The notes: a model not told the origin generated them from the sequence alone. A stretch of DNA of 64,000 nucleotides from Pseudomonas sp. P8_229 (GCF_034008635.1 NZ_CP125378.1:4898501-4962500); one strand, 5' to 3'. Positions 8,445 to 17,985 are shown, counted from the stretch's first letter. Translations and numbers: made by a program.

Positions 8445-9617
8445 ATGAGCCCAGCTGAACCGGTCACAGGTTTGATTCTTTCCGGCGGCGGGGCTCGGGC
8501 GGCGTATCAGGTGGGGGTGCTGGCAGCGATTGCCGAATTGCTGCCGCTGGGCGCGGACAATCCGTTTCCGGTGATCGTCGGCACCTCGGCCGGGGCGATC
8601 AATGCGGTCAGCCTGGCCAGCGGCGCCACCGATTTTCGCGCCGCCATCGAACGCCTGACGCTGTTCTGGCAGGGCTTTCGCAGCCATCGGGTGTTGCGCA
8701 GCGACTGGCCCGGGGTGATTCGCCAGGCCAGCCGCTTTGTCAGTCACAGTCTGCTGGGCATGGGCCGGCACCTGCCGGTCGCGCTGCTCAACAGCTCGCC
8801 GTTGCGCGACCTGCTCAATGAAAAACTGCACATGCCCGGCATCGCCGAATCCATCGCGCGCAAGCAATTGCATGCAGTGGCGGTGACTGCGTTCGGCTAC
8901 GAGTCGGGGCAGGCAGTGACCTTCTATCAGGGCGGCGGCAAGATCGATGCGTGGCTGCGCCATCGGCGGATCGGCGTGCCGGCGCAGTTGTCGGTGGACC
9001 ACCTGCTCGCCAGTTCGGCGATCCCGTTGCTGTTTGCACCGGTGAAAATCGGTGAGGAATATTTCGGTGACGGCGCGGTGCGCCAATCGGCGCCGATCAG
9101 CCCGGCACTGCATCTGGGCGCGAGCCGGGTGCTGGTGGTGGGGGGCAGCGGCAACCCGCGCGGTTTCGATCCACAGCAGCCGCTGGAGCGCGCCTATACC
9201 GGGCAACAGCCGACGCTGGCGCAGATTGGTGGGCACATGCTCAACAGCACATTCATTGACAGTCTTGAGAGTGACATCGAGTTGCTGCAGCGTCTGAACC
9301 AGTTCAGTCACCTGATGCCCGAGGGCGTACCGACTCGTGAGTTGGGTGTGGCGCCGGTGGAGGTGCTGGTGATTGCGCCGAGCCAACCGATCGACGAGAT
9401 TGCGGCGCGGCATCGGCAAGAGTTGCCGGCGGCATTGCGCCTGTTCTTGCGCGGCCCGGGGGCGACCAAGACCAGCGGGGCAGGGGTGTTGAGTTATCTG
9501 CTGTTCGAGTCGGGGTATTGCAGCGAACTGATCGACCTGGGACGCCGCGATGCGCTGGCCAAGCGCGAGGAGCTGTGCCGGTTTCTGGGGATCACCGAGG
9601 CGGTGGTTCCGGCCTGA
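8445..9617 (+). CDS. Patatin-like phospholipase
   Basis: 390-residue serine hydrolase. It has the oxyanion-hole motif SGGGARAAYQVG at about residues 13-24, nucleophile elbow GTSAG (Ser48), and dyad aspartate in FGDGAVRQ (Asp209). All catalytic features are present, so it should be active on phospholipid or acyl ester. No signal peptide is seen, so it is predicted cytosolic or membrane-peripheral. It starts 35 bp after the acyltransferase gene on the same strand and is probably co-transcribed, which is consistent with a role in lipid turnover. A REPIN follows. Confidence 0.88.
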   Translation: MSPAEPVTGLILSGGGARAAYQVGVLAAIAELLPLGADNPFPVIVGTSAGAINAVSLASGATDFRAAIERLTLFWQGFRSHRVLRSDWPGVIRQASRFVSHSLLGMGRHLPVALLNSSPLRDLLNEKLHMPGIAESIARKQLHAVAVTAFGYESGQAVTFYQGGGKIDAWLRHRRIGVPAQLSVDHLLASSAIPLLFAPVKIGEEYFGDGAVRQSAPISPALHLGASRVLVVGGSGNPRGFDPQQPLERAYTGQQPTLAQIGGHMLNSTFIDSLESDIELLQRLNQFSHLMPEGVPTRELGVAPVEVLVIAPSQPIDEIAARHRQELPAALRLFLRGPGATKTSGAGVLSYLLFESGYCSELIDLGRRDALAKREELCRFLGITEAVVPA

Positions 9618-9633
9618 GGTTTGTGCTGAAGCT

Positions 9634-9708
9634 ATTCGCGAGCAGGCTCGCTCCCACAGGAGTTGTGGCGTTCACAAAACCCATGTGGGAGCGAGCCTGC
9701 TCGCGAAG
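9634..9708. repeat. REPIN
   Basis: Inverted pair of REP halves (GAGCAGGCTCGCTCCCAC-type and its complement) between the convergent patatin and porin genes. Confidence 0.85.
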
Positions 9709-9738
9709 GCGTCCATGCAGACGCCACTGACATCAGGA

Positions 9739-10524
9739 TCAGAAGTGGAACTTCACCAGGAAGCTGGTCACGTTCTGATTGGTGGTGAAGCCACGGGAGT
9801 CTTCGATCCCGTACTTGTCTTTCCAGTAGTCGTATTCAACACCGACGTACAGCTGCTTCTCGCCGAAATGCAGGGCCTTGCCCAAGTCGTATTTGACCTG
9901 TGGGTTGAAGTGCAGGTTGGCGTGGTATTCACCTTTGCTGTTGACGTCGTTGTCGACGACCCAGTCCATGTAACCGTCGATCAGCACGTTGGAGCTGCCG
10001 ACCGGGATGGTGTAGGACCAGACCGGGGTGATTTGCCAGACGTTGTCACCCGGGCGCGAACCTTCGGTATGGCGCTGGTAGAAGTTCAACTGGAAGTAGT
10101 CGAAACCCGGGATCGCCAGGTCGAAGCCTGGACCGATCAGGTACGACTCGACGTCGCCTTCACCGAACTCGTAAGTCATCGCCAGCAGCACGTCTTTGAT
10201 CGGGCCGAATTCGATCTTCTGATCCAGCACCTTGCCCAGCGAGATGCGTGGCTGGAACTCACCGTAATAGGTGTTGTTGCCGACGTTGTAGTCAGGCTTG
10301 CCGTTGTAGAAGATCTTGTCGACGAACAGGAAGTTATCCCCGTATTTCCAGGCGTCGGCGTGCTCGAAAGTGACGGTCTGCTGGATCGCCGGGTTGACCT
10401 TGAAGTCCTTGCCGTAGAGGTAGGTCAGGCTGTTGTTCTGCCATTGCAGCAGGCCCTCGGCCATGGCCTGGCCGCCGGCCAACATCGATCCCGCAAGCAT
10501 CAGGCTGGTGCACATACGTTTCAT
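9739..10524 (-). CDS. Tsx-like nucleoside-specific outer-membrane channel (copy 1)
   Basis: 261-residue beta-barrel protein. A signal peptide ends AMA|EG at about residue 22. The mature chain alternates aromatic/hydrophobic strands (LLQWQNNSLTYLYGKDF, WVVDNDVNSKGEYHANLHF) and ends in the terminal aromatic residue LVKFHF needed for outer-membrane insertion. The overall pattern matches the Tsx/OmpK nucleoside-porin family. A close paralogue of identical length lies 373 bp upstream on the same strand. Neighbouring purine permease and purine degradation genes fit a role in nucleoside/base uptake; the exact substrate is inference. Confidence 0.82.
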   Translation of the reverse strand: MKRMCTSLMLAGSMLAGGQAMAEGLLQWQNNSLTYLYGKDFKVNPAIQQTVTFEHADAWKYGDNFLFVDKIFYNGKPDYNVGNNTYYGEFQPRISLGKVLDQKIEFGPIKDVLLAMTYEFGEGDVESYLIGPGFDLAIPGFDYFQLNFYQRHTEGSRPGDNVWQITPVWSYTIPVGSSNVLIDGYMDWVVDNDVNSKGEYHANLHFNPQVKYDLGKALHFGEKQLYVGVEYDYWKDKYGIEDSRGFTTNQNVTSFLVKFHF

Positions 10525-10897
10525 TCGGTTGCTCCCAAAGTAGGTGTTCCACGTTTATTTTTTTAAGATCGGCGCTCTGGTGTGGCGCCTTTTTTCGTTG
10601 CTGCAAAAGTCATCCGACCGGTCAGCTTTGATGCTGTTAGCAAGAGCTGAGCCAAGGCTTTCGAAAAGCAAAAAAACGCCCGTTCGGCTGCTGAAAAACA
10701 GTCGATTGCGCGTGTTTTCGGGATGCCTCGGTACTGACCGGGGCCGGGATAAGTTGGCCCGTTGGTCAGGAATTAAATTCGGGCTTTTTTTTAGACCGAA
10801 TTCAAGAGGCCGCGGAGAATACTGACTCCTCGGCCAGGTCTCAAGTGCCCCGCAACAGAGCACCGACGACAGGTATGGGGCACGGTTGCGGGCCATC
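10525..10897. other. 373-bp intergenic region between paralogous porins, hairpin-rich
   Basis: No convincing gene. On the plus strand there is a GGCGC/GCGCC hairpin followed by six T (10571-10595). A GCCCG/CGGGC hairpin is followed by eight T (about 10768-10799). Both look like terminators for plus-strand transcripts although both flanking genes are on the minus strand. A further hairpin pairs GTGCCCC with GGGGCAC near 10847-10886. Confidence 0.4.
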
Positions 10898-11683
10898 TTA
10901 AAAGTGCACCTTCACCAGCAGGCTGGCGGTGTTCTGATTGGTGTCGAGGTTGTGGCTGCTTTCGACCCCGTACTTGTTTTTCCAGTAGCTGTATTCGGTG
11001 CCGACATACAACTGCTTGTGGCTCCAGCCCAAGGCTTTGCCCAGGTCGTATTTGATCTGCGGGTTGATGTGCAGGTTGGCGTGGTAGGTGCCCCGCGAGT
11101 TCTCGTCGTTGTCGACGACCCAATCGAGGTAGCCATCGATCAGCACATCGGAATTGCCCAGGGGAACGCTGTACGACCAGCCCGGTGTGATCTGCCACAC
11201 GCCGTCACCAGGACGCGGGCCTTCGGTCTGGCGCCGGAAGATGTTCAGGGTCACGTAGTTGAAACCGGGTACTTTCAGGTCGAAGCCGGGGCCGATCAGG
11301 TAGGCCTCGCTTTCACCTTCGCCGTACTCGTAGGTCATCGCCAGCAGCACGTCCCTGATCGGGCCGAATTCGATTTTCTGGTCGAAGATCTTGCCGAACG
11401 AGAAGCGTGGGGTGAATTCGCCGTAGAAGGTGTGCGGGCCTTTGTTGCGGTCTTCCTGACCGTTGTAGAAGATCTTGTCGACGAACAGGAAGTTGTCGCC
11501 GTACTTCCACTTGTCGGCGTGCTCGAACGTCATCGTCTGCTGGATCGACGGGTTGATCGCGAAGTTCTTGCCGTACAGATAGCTCAGGCTGTTGGTCTGC
11601 CACAGCAATAGATCGCCGGCCATGGCCTGACTCGCGGCCAGCAGGCCGCCACTCAACAGAACGTTGGTTTGCGTGCGAATCAT
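10898..11683 (-). CDS. Tsx-like nucleoside-specific outer-membrane channel (copy 2)
   Basis: 261 residues from the ATG at 11683, preceded by GAGGGAGCAACAG as ribosome binding site. A longer in-frame start would run into the REPIN. It is highly similar to the downstream copy throughout (YLYGKNFAINPSIQQT, NFLFVDKIFYNGQED, GPGFDLKVPGF, DGYLDWVVDNDENSRG) and ends LLVKVHF. The signal peptide ends AMA|GD. It is an outer-membrane nucleoside channel candidate arising by tandem duplication. Downstream of the urate/xanthine permease gene, it is separated from it by a REPIN. Confidence 0.82.
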   Translation of the reverse strand: MIRTQTNVLLSGGLLAASQAMAGDLLLWQTNSLSYLYGKNFAINPSIQQTMTFEHADKWKYGDNFLFVDKIFYNGQEDRNKGPHTFYGEFTPRFSFGKIFDQKIEFGPIRDVLLAMTYEYGEGESEAYLIGPGFDLKVPGFNYVTLNIFRRQTEGPRPGDGVWQITPGWSYSVPLGNSDVLIDGYLDWVVDNDENSRGTYHANLHINPQIKYDLGKALGWSHKQLYVGTEYSYWKNKYGVESSHNLDTNQNTASLLVKVHF

Positions 11684-11733
11684 CTGTTGCTCCCTCTTGT
11701 TTTTATTGTTGAGGCAGGGTGTTGCTGACCCCT

Positions 11734-11822
11734 GTGGGAGCGGGCTTGCTCGCGAAGGGGGCGTGTCAGTCGACATCAATGCTGAATGACACACCACTTT
11801 CGCGAGCAAGCCCGCTCCCACA
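11734..11822. repeat. REPIN
   Basis: Inverted GAGCGGGCTTGCTCGCGAA-type REP pair between the porin and permease genes. Confidence 0.85.
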
Positions 11823-11842
11823 AGGGCATTTTTCTGTTGCTG

Positions 11843-13201
11843 TCAGTGCTGGTGTGCGTGGCAGTCGTTGATGGTCGCGCGCTCTTTGCCACCAAGAATG
11901 TTGAACAGCAGGTTCAGCGTCAGCGCGCTGAGCGTGGCCATGGCGATGCCGCTGTGGGTGATCGGGCTCATCCACATCGGCAGGTGCGCGAAGAACTCCG
12001 GACGCACCACCGGGATCAGGCCCATGCCGATGCTTACCGCCACCAGCAGTTGATTACGCCGGTCACCGATGTCGGCTTCCTGGAGGATCTTGATCCCGGT
12101 CGCGGCCACCATGCCGAACATCGCAATCGCCGCACCGCCCAACACTGCTGGCGGAATCGACGCCACCAGAAACGCCGCTTTCGGCAGCAGGCTCAACACG
12201 ATCAGCAGGCCGCCGGCAACGATGGTCACCGAGCGGCAGCGCACGCCGGTCATCTGCACCAGGCCGATGTTCTGCGCGAACGAGGAGTGGGTGAAGGTGT
12301 TGAAGAAACCGGCAACGAACGAGGCGCCGGCATCGCACAGCAAGCCGCGACGCAGCATGCGCGGGCAGACTTCCTGGCCGGTGATCTTGCCCAGCGCCAG
12401 AAACATCCCGGTGGACTCGACGAAAATGATCACCACCACCAGGCACATCGACAGGATCGGTGCGAGTTCGAATTTCGGCATGCCGAAATGCAGCGGAGTG
12501 ACGAACTGAATCCATGGCGCGTTGGCCATGCCGCTCAGGTCGACCATGCCGATCACGCCGCACAGCACGTAGCCGATGCACATGCCGATCAGTACGGAAA
12601 TATTGACCCAGAAACCGCGCATGAAGCGGTGGATCAAAAGAATGGTCGCCAGCACCAGGGCGGCGATGGCCAGATAAACCGGTGAACCGAATTGCGCAGC
12701 GGCGGCACCGCCACCCGCCCAATTCACGGCCACGGGGAACAGCGACAGACCGATCGAGGTGATGACCGTGCCGGTCACCAGCGGCGGGAAGAAGCGCACG
12801 ACCTTGGACATGAACGGCGCGATGAGCATGCCGAAGAATCCGGCGGCGATCGTTGCACCGAAGATCCCTTGCAGACCGATACCGGGCATGCCGGCCATGG
12901 CGACCATGCTGCCGACTGCGGCAAAACTGGCGCCCATCATCACCGGCATGCGGATACCCATGGGGCCGATCCCGAGCGACTGGACGATGGTGGCGACACC
13001 TGCGACCAGCAGGTCGGCGTTGATCAGGAAGGCAATTTCTTCACGACTCAGGCCTGCGGCCTGTCCAATGATCAGCGGCACCGCGATGGCACCACCGTAC
13101 ATCAGCAGAACATGTTGCAAACCGACCAGGATCAGTTGCAAAAGGGGCAAACGCTGAATGGCGGGTGCGTCGGGGATGCGCGCTTTGGACAGCTCGGACA
13201 T
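11843..13201 (-). CDS. NCS2 nucleobase:cation symporter, urate/xanthine type
   Basis: 452-residue polytopic inner-membrane permease with about 12-14 hydrophobic segments. The NAT/NCS2 hallmarks are QH in TM1 (VGLQHVLLMYGG) and the signature QNIGLVQMTG followed by VRCRSVT. FVESTGMFLALG in TM8 carries the substrate-binding Glu. The position immediately downstream of puuD and the ureide pathway argues for urate or xanthine as substrate. Its start has the upstream sequence AGGTGTTGC before ATG at 13201. It is separated from puuD by a REPIN, so it may have its own promoter. Confidence 0.88.
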   Translation of the reverse strand: MSELSKARIPDAPAIQRLPLLQLILVGLQHVLLMYGGAIAVPLIIGQAAGLSREEIAFLINADLLVAGVATIVQSLGIGPMGIRMPVMMGASFAAVGSMVAMAGMPGIGLQGIFGATIAAGFFGMLIAPFMSKVVRFFPPLVTGTVITSIGLSLFPVAVNWAGGGAAAAQFGSPVYLAIAALVLATILLIHRFMRGFWVNISVLIGMCIGYVLCGVIGMVDLSGMANAPWIQFVTPLHFGMPKFELAPILSMCLVVVIIFVESTGMFLALGKITGQEVCPRMLRRGLLCDAGASFVAGFFNTFTHSSFAQNIGLVQMTGVRCRSVTIVAGGLLIVLSLLPKAAFLVASIPPAVLGGAAIAMFGMVAATGIKILQEADIGDRRNQLLVAVSIGMGLIPVVRPEFFAHLPMWMSPITHSGIAMATLSALTLNLLFNILGGKERATINDCHAHQH

Positions 13202-13293
13202 GCAACACCTCGGATCTTTTTATTCTTGTGATTGAACAGCTGCCGGGTTGCTCACAGCTGTTTCTTTGCATCAGGTAAACCGCGTCAAGGCGA

Positions 13294-13358
13294 TTCGCGA
13301 GCAGGCTCGCTCCCACAGGTAATGCGCGATCTCTGTGGGAGCGAGCCTGCTCGCGAAG
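13294..13358. repeat. REPIN
   Basis: Compact inverted REP pair (GAGCAGGCTCGCTCCCAC / complement) with only about 17 bp between halves. Confidence 0.85.
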
Positions 13359-13367
13359 CTTTGTTGC

Positions 13368-14684
13368 TTAATTGGTCTGGGCTCCCTGGGCGATCCATGC
13401 ACCGATCAGGTCACGCTCCTGCTGGGTCATCTGGGTGATGTTGCCCAGTGGCATGATCTGCGTGGTGATGGCTTGCGCCTGGATCCGCGCCGCGTTCTGG
13501 CGGATCTGCTCGGGGGTGTCGAACATCACACCGGCGGGCGCCGCGCTGAACAACGGGCTGGTCGGTTTGGCCGAATGGCAGACCGCGCAGCGTTCCTGGA
13601 TCACGTTGTGCACCTTGTCGAACGCAGGGCCTGCGTTGGACGCTTGCGCGGGTGCCGCAGCAGGGGCTGCGGCTGGCGCTGCAGGTGCCGCCGCTTCAGC
13701 CGGTTTCGCGCCACCGCCCAGTGCCGTTTCCGGCAGCGGTTGGTACTCGATTTTCGCTGGAGCCTTGGCCACGTCCGGCGCGGTCGGCATCGGCGCAGGG
13801 CCGGTGACGTACGCCAGGGTGATCATGCCCACCGCTGCCACTGGCAGGGTCCAGGCAAACTTGTGGCTGTCGTGACGGGTGTTGAAGTAGTGACGAACCA
13901 ACACCGCCAACACTGCGATCCCGGCCAGGATCAACCAGTTGTACTGGCTGCCATAGGTGCTCGGGAAGTGGTTGCTGATCATGATGAACAGCACCGGCAG
14001 GGTGAAGTAGTTGTTGTGACGCGAACGCAGCAGGCCCTTGGCTGGCAGCGCCGGGTCCGGCGTGCGGTTCTCGGCGATGGCCGCGACCAGTGCACGCTGC
14101 GCCGGCATGATGATGCGGAACACGTTACCGACCATGATGGTGCCGATGATCGCGCCGACGTGCAGGTACGCACCACGACCGCTGAACACCTTGCTGAAGC
14201 CATACGCCGCGCCGATGATCAGCACGAACAGAATGAAACCCAGCAGAGCAGGGCGTTTGCCCAGGGCCGAGTCGCACAGGAAGGAGTAGATGAACCAGCC
14301 CAGGAACAGCGAGCCGATACCGATGGCCACGCCTTCAGGGCCGCTCAGTGTGCTGCCCGGAGCCAGCAGGTAGAGCGTTGGATTGGAGTAGAACACCACG
14401 CACAGCAGCGCGATCCCCGACATCCAGGTGAAGTAGGCTTCCCATTTGAACCAGTGCAGGTTCTCCGGCATCGACGGTGGGGCCAGTTTGTATTTTTCCA
14501 GGTGATAGATACCGCCGCCGTGGATCGCCCACAGATCACCGGCCAGACCGGTTTTCGGGTTGACGCGGTTGAGGTTGTTCTCCAGCCAGACAAAGTAGAA
14601 CGACGCGCCGATCCAGGCCACGCCAGTGATCATGTGAACCCAGCGCACGCTCAGGTTCAGCCATTCCAACAGATGTGCTTCCAC
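13368..14684 (-). CDS. puuD: Membrane urate hydroxylase PuuD with C-terminal cytochrome c domain
   Basis: 438 residues. Several transmembrane helices (residues about 12-290) include RWVHMITGVAWIGASFYFVW and WIGAS..., the urate oxidase N-terminal domain of PuuD. An Ala/Pro-rich linker spans 325-350. A cytochrome c domain follows, with heme motif CAVCH at residues 366-370 and the axial methionine probably in QIMPLGN. PuuD oxidises urate to 5-hydroxyisourate and passes electrons to the respiratory chain, replacing soluble uricase. It is the first enzymatic step for the surrounding ureide genes and is the last enzyme gene of the minus-strand cluster. Confidence 0.93.
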   Translation of the reverse strand: MEAHLLEWLNLSVRWVHMITGVAWIGASFYFVWLENNLNRVNPKTGLAGDLWAIHGGGIYHLEKYKLAPPSMPENLHWFKWEAYFTWMSGIALLCVVFYSNPTLYLLAPGSTLSGPEGVAIGIGSLFLGWFIYSFLCDSALGKRPALLGFILFVLIIGAAYGFSKVFSGRGAYLHVGAIIGTIMVGNVFRIIMPAQRALVAAIAENRTPDPALPAKGLLRSRHNNYFTLPVLFIMISNHFPSTYGSQYNWLILAGIAVLAVLVRHYFNTRHDSHKFAWTLPVAAVGMITLAYVTGPAPMPTAPDVAKAPAKIEYQPLPETALGGGAKPAEAAAPAAPAAAPAAAPAQASNAGPAFDKVHNVIQERCAVCHSAKPTSPLFSAAPAGVMFDTPEQIRQNAARIQAQAITTQIMPLGNITQMTQQERDLIGAWIAQGAQTN

Positions 14685-14735
14685 AGTCTTTACCTCTCGC
14701 CTGTCACTCTTGTTGTCGAGTGATCAGACCTTCTC

Positions 14736-15239
14736 TTATTGGTGGGGGGCGAGGATCAAACGCTCATCCTCTTTGAAAAAATGCTCATCGCAGTTATTGC
14801 CTGTGCCACTGCGATCAACCACCAGGAAGTCATCCCGCTTTTCGATCGTCAGCACCGGGTGGTGCCAGACGCCGCGATGGTAATTGATGCCCTGCCTGCC
14901 GTTGGTGACGAAGGCGCGGACCAAGCCTGATACAGGTACATCGCCAAGTGGCGCGACCACGATCAGAAAGGGGTTGCCGAGCAGCGGAATGAAAGCCTGG
15001 CTACCCAGCGGATGGCGTTCCAGCATGCTCACGGTCAGCGGCATGTCCTGCGCGTCGGCGCGGAAGATGCTGATGATCGCGTTGTCCTCAGGCGTAGCGG
15101 TTTCGACCGTCGCCAGTTTATGGAAGCGCATGGTCGAACCGTTGTTGATCATGAAGTGATCGCTGCCCTCGGTTTCGATGACGTCACCGAAGGGGGCGAA
15201 GGCTTCTTTGGTCAGCGGTTCAATCTGTAGTGTGCGCAT
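14736..15239 (-). CDS. allA: Ureidoglycolate lyase
   Basis: 167-residue AllA family protein of cupin fold, starting MRTLQIEPLTKEAFAPFGDVIET. The conserved GINYHRGVWHHP segment carries metal/substrate-binding histidines. It converts ureidoglycolate to glyoxylate plus urea, the step after allantoicase. It lies between alc and puuD on the same strand; a long repeat separates it from alc. Length is normal for the family. Confidence 0.92.
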   Translation of the reverse strand: MRTLQIEPLTKEAFAPFGDVIETEGSDHFMINNGSTMRFHKLATVETATPEDNAIISIFRADAQDMPLTVSMLERHPLGSQAFIPLLGNPFLIVVAPLGDVPVSGLVRAFVTNGRQGINYHRGVWHHPVLTIEKRDDFLVVDRSGTGNNCDEHFFKEDERLILAPHQ

Positions 15240-15261
15240 GCTGTTCTTCTTTTCGTTGAGT

Positions 15262-15371
15262 GATCGTTCCCACGCTCCGCGTGGGAATGCAGCCCGTGAC
15301 GCTCTGCGTCACATCCAGAGTGGACGCAGAGCGTCCAGTGATGCATTCCCACACAGAGCGTGGGAACGATC
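15262..15371. repeat. Long inverted repeat, second repeat family
   Basis: Ends are GATCGTTCCCACGCTC and its complement GAGCGTGGGAACGATC; the inner arms contain GGACGCAGAGCGTCC. It differs in sequence from the GAGCCTGCTCGCGA REPs and is also present at 27062-27170. Lies between alc and allA. Confidence 0.85.
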
Positions 15372-15380
15372 ATTGCGGTG

Positions 15381-16376
15381 TTATTTAGCGACCTTGCCGA
15401 GAACGCGCAGGCGACTCACACCACCGTCCGGGAACACGTTCAGACGGATGTGGGTGATCGGGCCCAGCGCCTTGATCTGCTCGGCGAAGGTGTGTTCGGC
15501 GTGCATTTCCAGCTTCTGGCTCGGCAGCAGTTCACGCCAGAACAGCGACTGGGTTTCGATCTGGCTGTCGGTGCCGCCCTTGACGAACGCGCCCTGGATC
15601 GAGCAGGTGTCCGGGTAGTTGCCTTTGAAGTGCAGAGTGTCGACGACGATTTTTTCGATCTCGCCCGGGTGGCCCAGTGCGACGATCACCCAGTCATTGC
15701 CCGGGGTACGACGACGTGCGGTTTCCCAGCCGTCGCCCATGTTGATGCCACGGCCCGGGTTGAGGATGTTGCTCATGCGGCCGAAGTGTTCGTCGGAGCA
15801 GGCGAGGGCGCGGCCACCGTTGAGGGCTGCGGCCAGGTCGACTTGCTCGTTGTCGCCAACTGCCGACCAGTCGCGGAACGGAATGCCGTACACGCGCAGA
15901 CGGGCAACACCGCCGTCCGGGTAGATGTTGAAGCGCAGGTGGCTGAACGCCTTGTCGTTGCTGATTTCGTGGTAGTGGTGGCTGTTGCCCTGCAGCTCGA
16001 CGGCCGACAGCACTTCAGTCCACTGGGTGTTTTCGTCCGGCTCGCCGGAGGCCAGGAAGCACGCTTCCAGCGAGGCCGATGGCGGGAAGTTGCCGGTGAA
16101 GAATGAAGTGTCGATGTCCACGCCTTTGATCGAACCCGGTACGCCCAGGCGGATCACCGCGCTGTCGTAGCCTTCAAAGCGCTTGCGACGCGATTCCCAG
16201 CCGTCCATCCACTTGCCGTTGTCGTCGAACACACCCTCCTTCCACACGGCCGGGGTCGGCTGAAACAGACGATTGGCGTCTGCGAACCAGTCATCGGTGA
16301 CCGAGATGATTTTGGTGCCCAGACGGGCATCGGCCAGGTTGACGAACTTCTCGAAAGGTACGGCGTAAGCTTTCAT
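15381..16376 (-). CDS. alc: Allantoicase
   Basis: 331 residues made of two homologous allantoicase jelly-roll repeats. The first carries [23 protein letters not shown] and the second [23 protein letters not shown]. It hydrolyses allantoate to ureidoglycolate and urea. The start is [20 protein letters not shown]. It lies 87 bp downstream of uraD on the same strand. Both repeats are intact, so the enzyme should be functional. Confidence 0.95.
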   Translation of the reverse strand: MKAYAVPFEKFVNLADARLGTKIISVTDDWFADANRLFQPTPAVWKEGVFDDNGKWMDGWESRRKRFEGYDSAVIRLGVPGSIKGVDIDTSFFTGNFPPSASLEACFLASGEPDENTQWTEVLSAVELQGNSHHYHEISNDKAFSHLRFNIYPDGGVARLRVYGIPFRDWSAVGDNEQVDLAAALNGGRALACSDEHFGRMSNILNPGRGINMGDGWETARRRTPGNDWVIVALGHPGEIEKIVVDTLHFKGNYPDTCSIQGAFVKGGTDSQIETQSLFWRELLPSQKLEMHAEHTFAEQIKALGPITHIRLNVFPDGGVSRLRVLGKVAK

Positions 16377-16463
16377 TCTTCTTGTCTGCCTTTAAATAAG
16401 TGGCTGGGGATGCTTGCAAGACCCTGGGTACTCTCCGCGTCTGATGTACTCGGGTCAGGCTTG

Positions 16464-16979
16464 CTAAAGAGTCAGTAAACGGAACAGGGCGATCTTGTTG
16501 ATCTCCGCCAGCGCGCATTTGAATTCGGTGTCGACCGAGTTGTGAATGCGCGTTTCGAACGCCGCGAGGATCTGATGCCGGTTGCTGCCTTTTACCGCCA
16601 TGATGAAGGGAAACTTGAACTTGGCTTTGTAGGCGTCGTTCAGCTCGGTGAAGCGCTGGAACTCTTCGGCCGTGCATTGGTGGATCCCCGCGCCAGACTG
16701 TTCTTCAGTACTGGCCGCGGTAAGCTGGCCCTGGACGGCAGCTTTGCCGGCCAGGTCCGGGTGAGCGTTGATCAGTGCCAGCTGGCTGGCGTGATCGGCG
16801 CTCAACAGGATGTCGCTCATGCGCTGGTGCAGGGTTTCGATCTCGTCGATCGAAGCGTCCGCGCCCAGGTCGTAGGCCTTCTCGGCCACCCATGGCGAAT
16901 GTTCGTAGATGTCGGCGAAGGCTTTGACGAAAGCGTCGCGGCTCAGGGTCGACGGTTGCAGGGTTTGAAAGCAGCTCAT
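16464..16979 (-). CDS. uraD: OHCU decarboxylase
   Basis: 171-residue 2-oxo-4-hydroxy-4-carboxy-5-ureidoimidazoline decarboxylase, which makes (S)-allantoin from the HIU hydrolase product. Motifs are NAHPDLAGKAAVQGQLTAAS with the catalytic His, SGAGIHQCTAEE and the FKFPFIMAVKG segment. The ATG at 16979 overlaps the puuE stop (ATGA), so the two are translationally coupled. The longer in-frame start would be inside puuE. Confidence 0.94.
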   Translation of the reverse strand: MSCFQTLQPSTLSRDAFVKAFADIYEHSPWVAEKAYDLGADASIDEIETLHQRMSDILLSADHASQLALINAHPDLAGKAAVQGQLTAASTEEQSGAGIHQCTAEEFQRFTELNDAYKAKFKFPFIMAVKGSNRHQILAAFETRIHNSVDTEFKCALAEINKIALFRLLTL

Positions 16980-17902
16980 TTGGCGGCCCCTTGGTACGGC
17001 TGGGTTTCGTGCCAGTGGCGCGCGATGTCGACGCGACGGCTGAACCACACCTGTTCATGACTTTTGGCGTATTCGATAAAGCGTTTGAGCGAGGCGAGGC
17101 GACCCGGACGACCGATCAGGCGGCAGTGCAAACCGATCGAGAGCATCTTCGGTGCTTCAGCGCCTTCGGCATAGAGCACGTCGAACGCATCTTTAAGGTA
17201 TTCGAAGAAGTCGTCACCCTTGTTGAAACCCTGCACTTGCGTGAAGCGCATGTCGTTGGTGTCGAGGGTGTACGGGATCACCAGGTGCGGCTTGCCGGTC
17301 GGGTTGTTCGGTTCCCAGTAGGGCAGGTCGTCGTCGTAGGTGTCGCAGTCGTAAAGGAAACCACCTTCTTCCATCACCAGGCGACGGGTGTTCGGCCCGG
17401 TGCGGCCGGTGTACCAGCCCAGTGGGCGCTCGCCGGTGAGTTCGGTGAGGATGCGGATCGCTTCGAGCATGTGCTCGCGTTCCTGCGCTTCGTCCATGTA
17501 CTGGTAATCGATCCAGCGGTAGCCGTGGCTGCAGATCTCGTGACCGGCTTCGACCATCGCGCGGATCACATCCGGGTGGCGCTGAGCGGCCATGGCCACG
17601 GCGAAGATGGTCAGCGGAATGTCGAATTCCTTGAACAGTTTGAGGATCCGCCAGACACCGGCGCGGCTGCCATACTCGTAAAGCGATTCCATGCTCATGT
17701 TGCGCGCGCCTTGCAGCGGCTGGGCGGCAACCATCTCGGAGAGGAAGGCTTCGGATTCTTTATCGCCGTGCAGGATGTTGCGCTCGCCGCCTTCTTCGTA
17801 GTTGAGCACGAACGACAGGGCGATGCGGGCATTGCCCGGCCAGTGTGGGTGAGGAGGGTTACTGCCGTAACCGATCAGGTCGCGTGGGTAGTCAGCGCTC
17901 AC
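16976..17902 (-). CDS. puuE: Allantoinase PuuE (polysaccharide deacetylase fold)
   Basis: 308-residue cofactor-independent allantoinase of the carbohydrate esterase 4 fold, not the metal amidohydrolase AllB type. Visible features are ALSFVLNYEEGGERN, HEICSHGYRWIDYQ, GWYTGRTGPNTRRLV, YDCDTYDDDLPYW and LHCRLIGRPGR. It opens the hydantoin ring of allantoin to allantoate. It is the first gene of the minus-strand puuE-uraD-alc-allA-puuD block. A perfect TTGTATACAA palindrome lies 84 bp upstream of its start. Confidence 0.94.
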   Translation of the reverse strand: MSADYPRDLIGYGSNPPHPHWPGNARIALSFVLNYEEGGERNILHGDKESEAFLSEMVAAQPLQGARNMSMESLYEYGSRAGVWRILKLFKEFDIPLTIFAVAMAAQRHPDVIRAMVEAGHEICSHGYRWIDYQYMDEAQEREHMLEAIRILTELTGERPLGWYTGRTGPNTRRLVMEEGGFLYDCDTYDDDLPYWEPNNPTGKPHLVIPYTLDTNDMRFTQVQGFNKGDDFFEYLKDAFDVLYAEGAEAPKMLSIGLHCRLIGRPGRLASLKRFIEYAKSHEQVWFSRRVDIARHWHETQPYQGAAK

Positions 17903-17985
17903 TGCAGTCTTCCTTCTTATTCGTTGACAGAGGGTGTGGCGGCCTGGCGGTGAGTAAGCAGGCTGGCGTCACAGCGATGGGCTGA

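Noticed and set aside
8220-9419. 399-aa minus ORF across the acyltransferase and patatin genes
   Set aside because: Spans two genes on the opposite strand and has no motifs.
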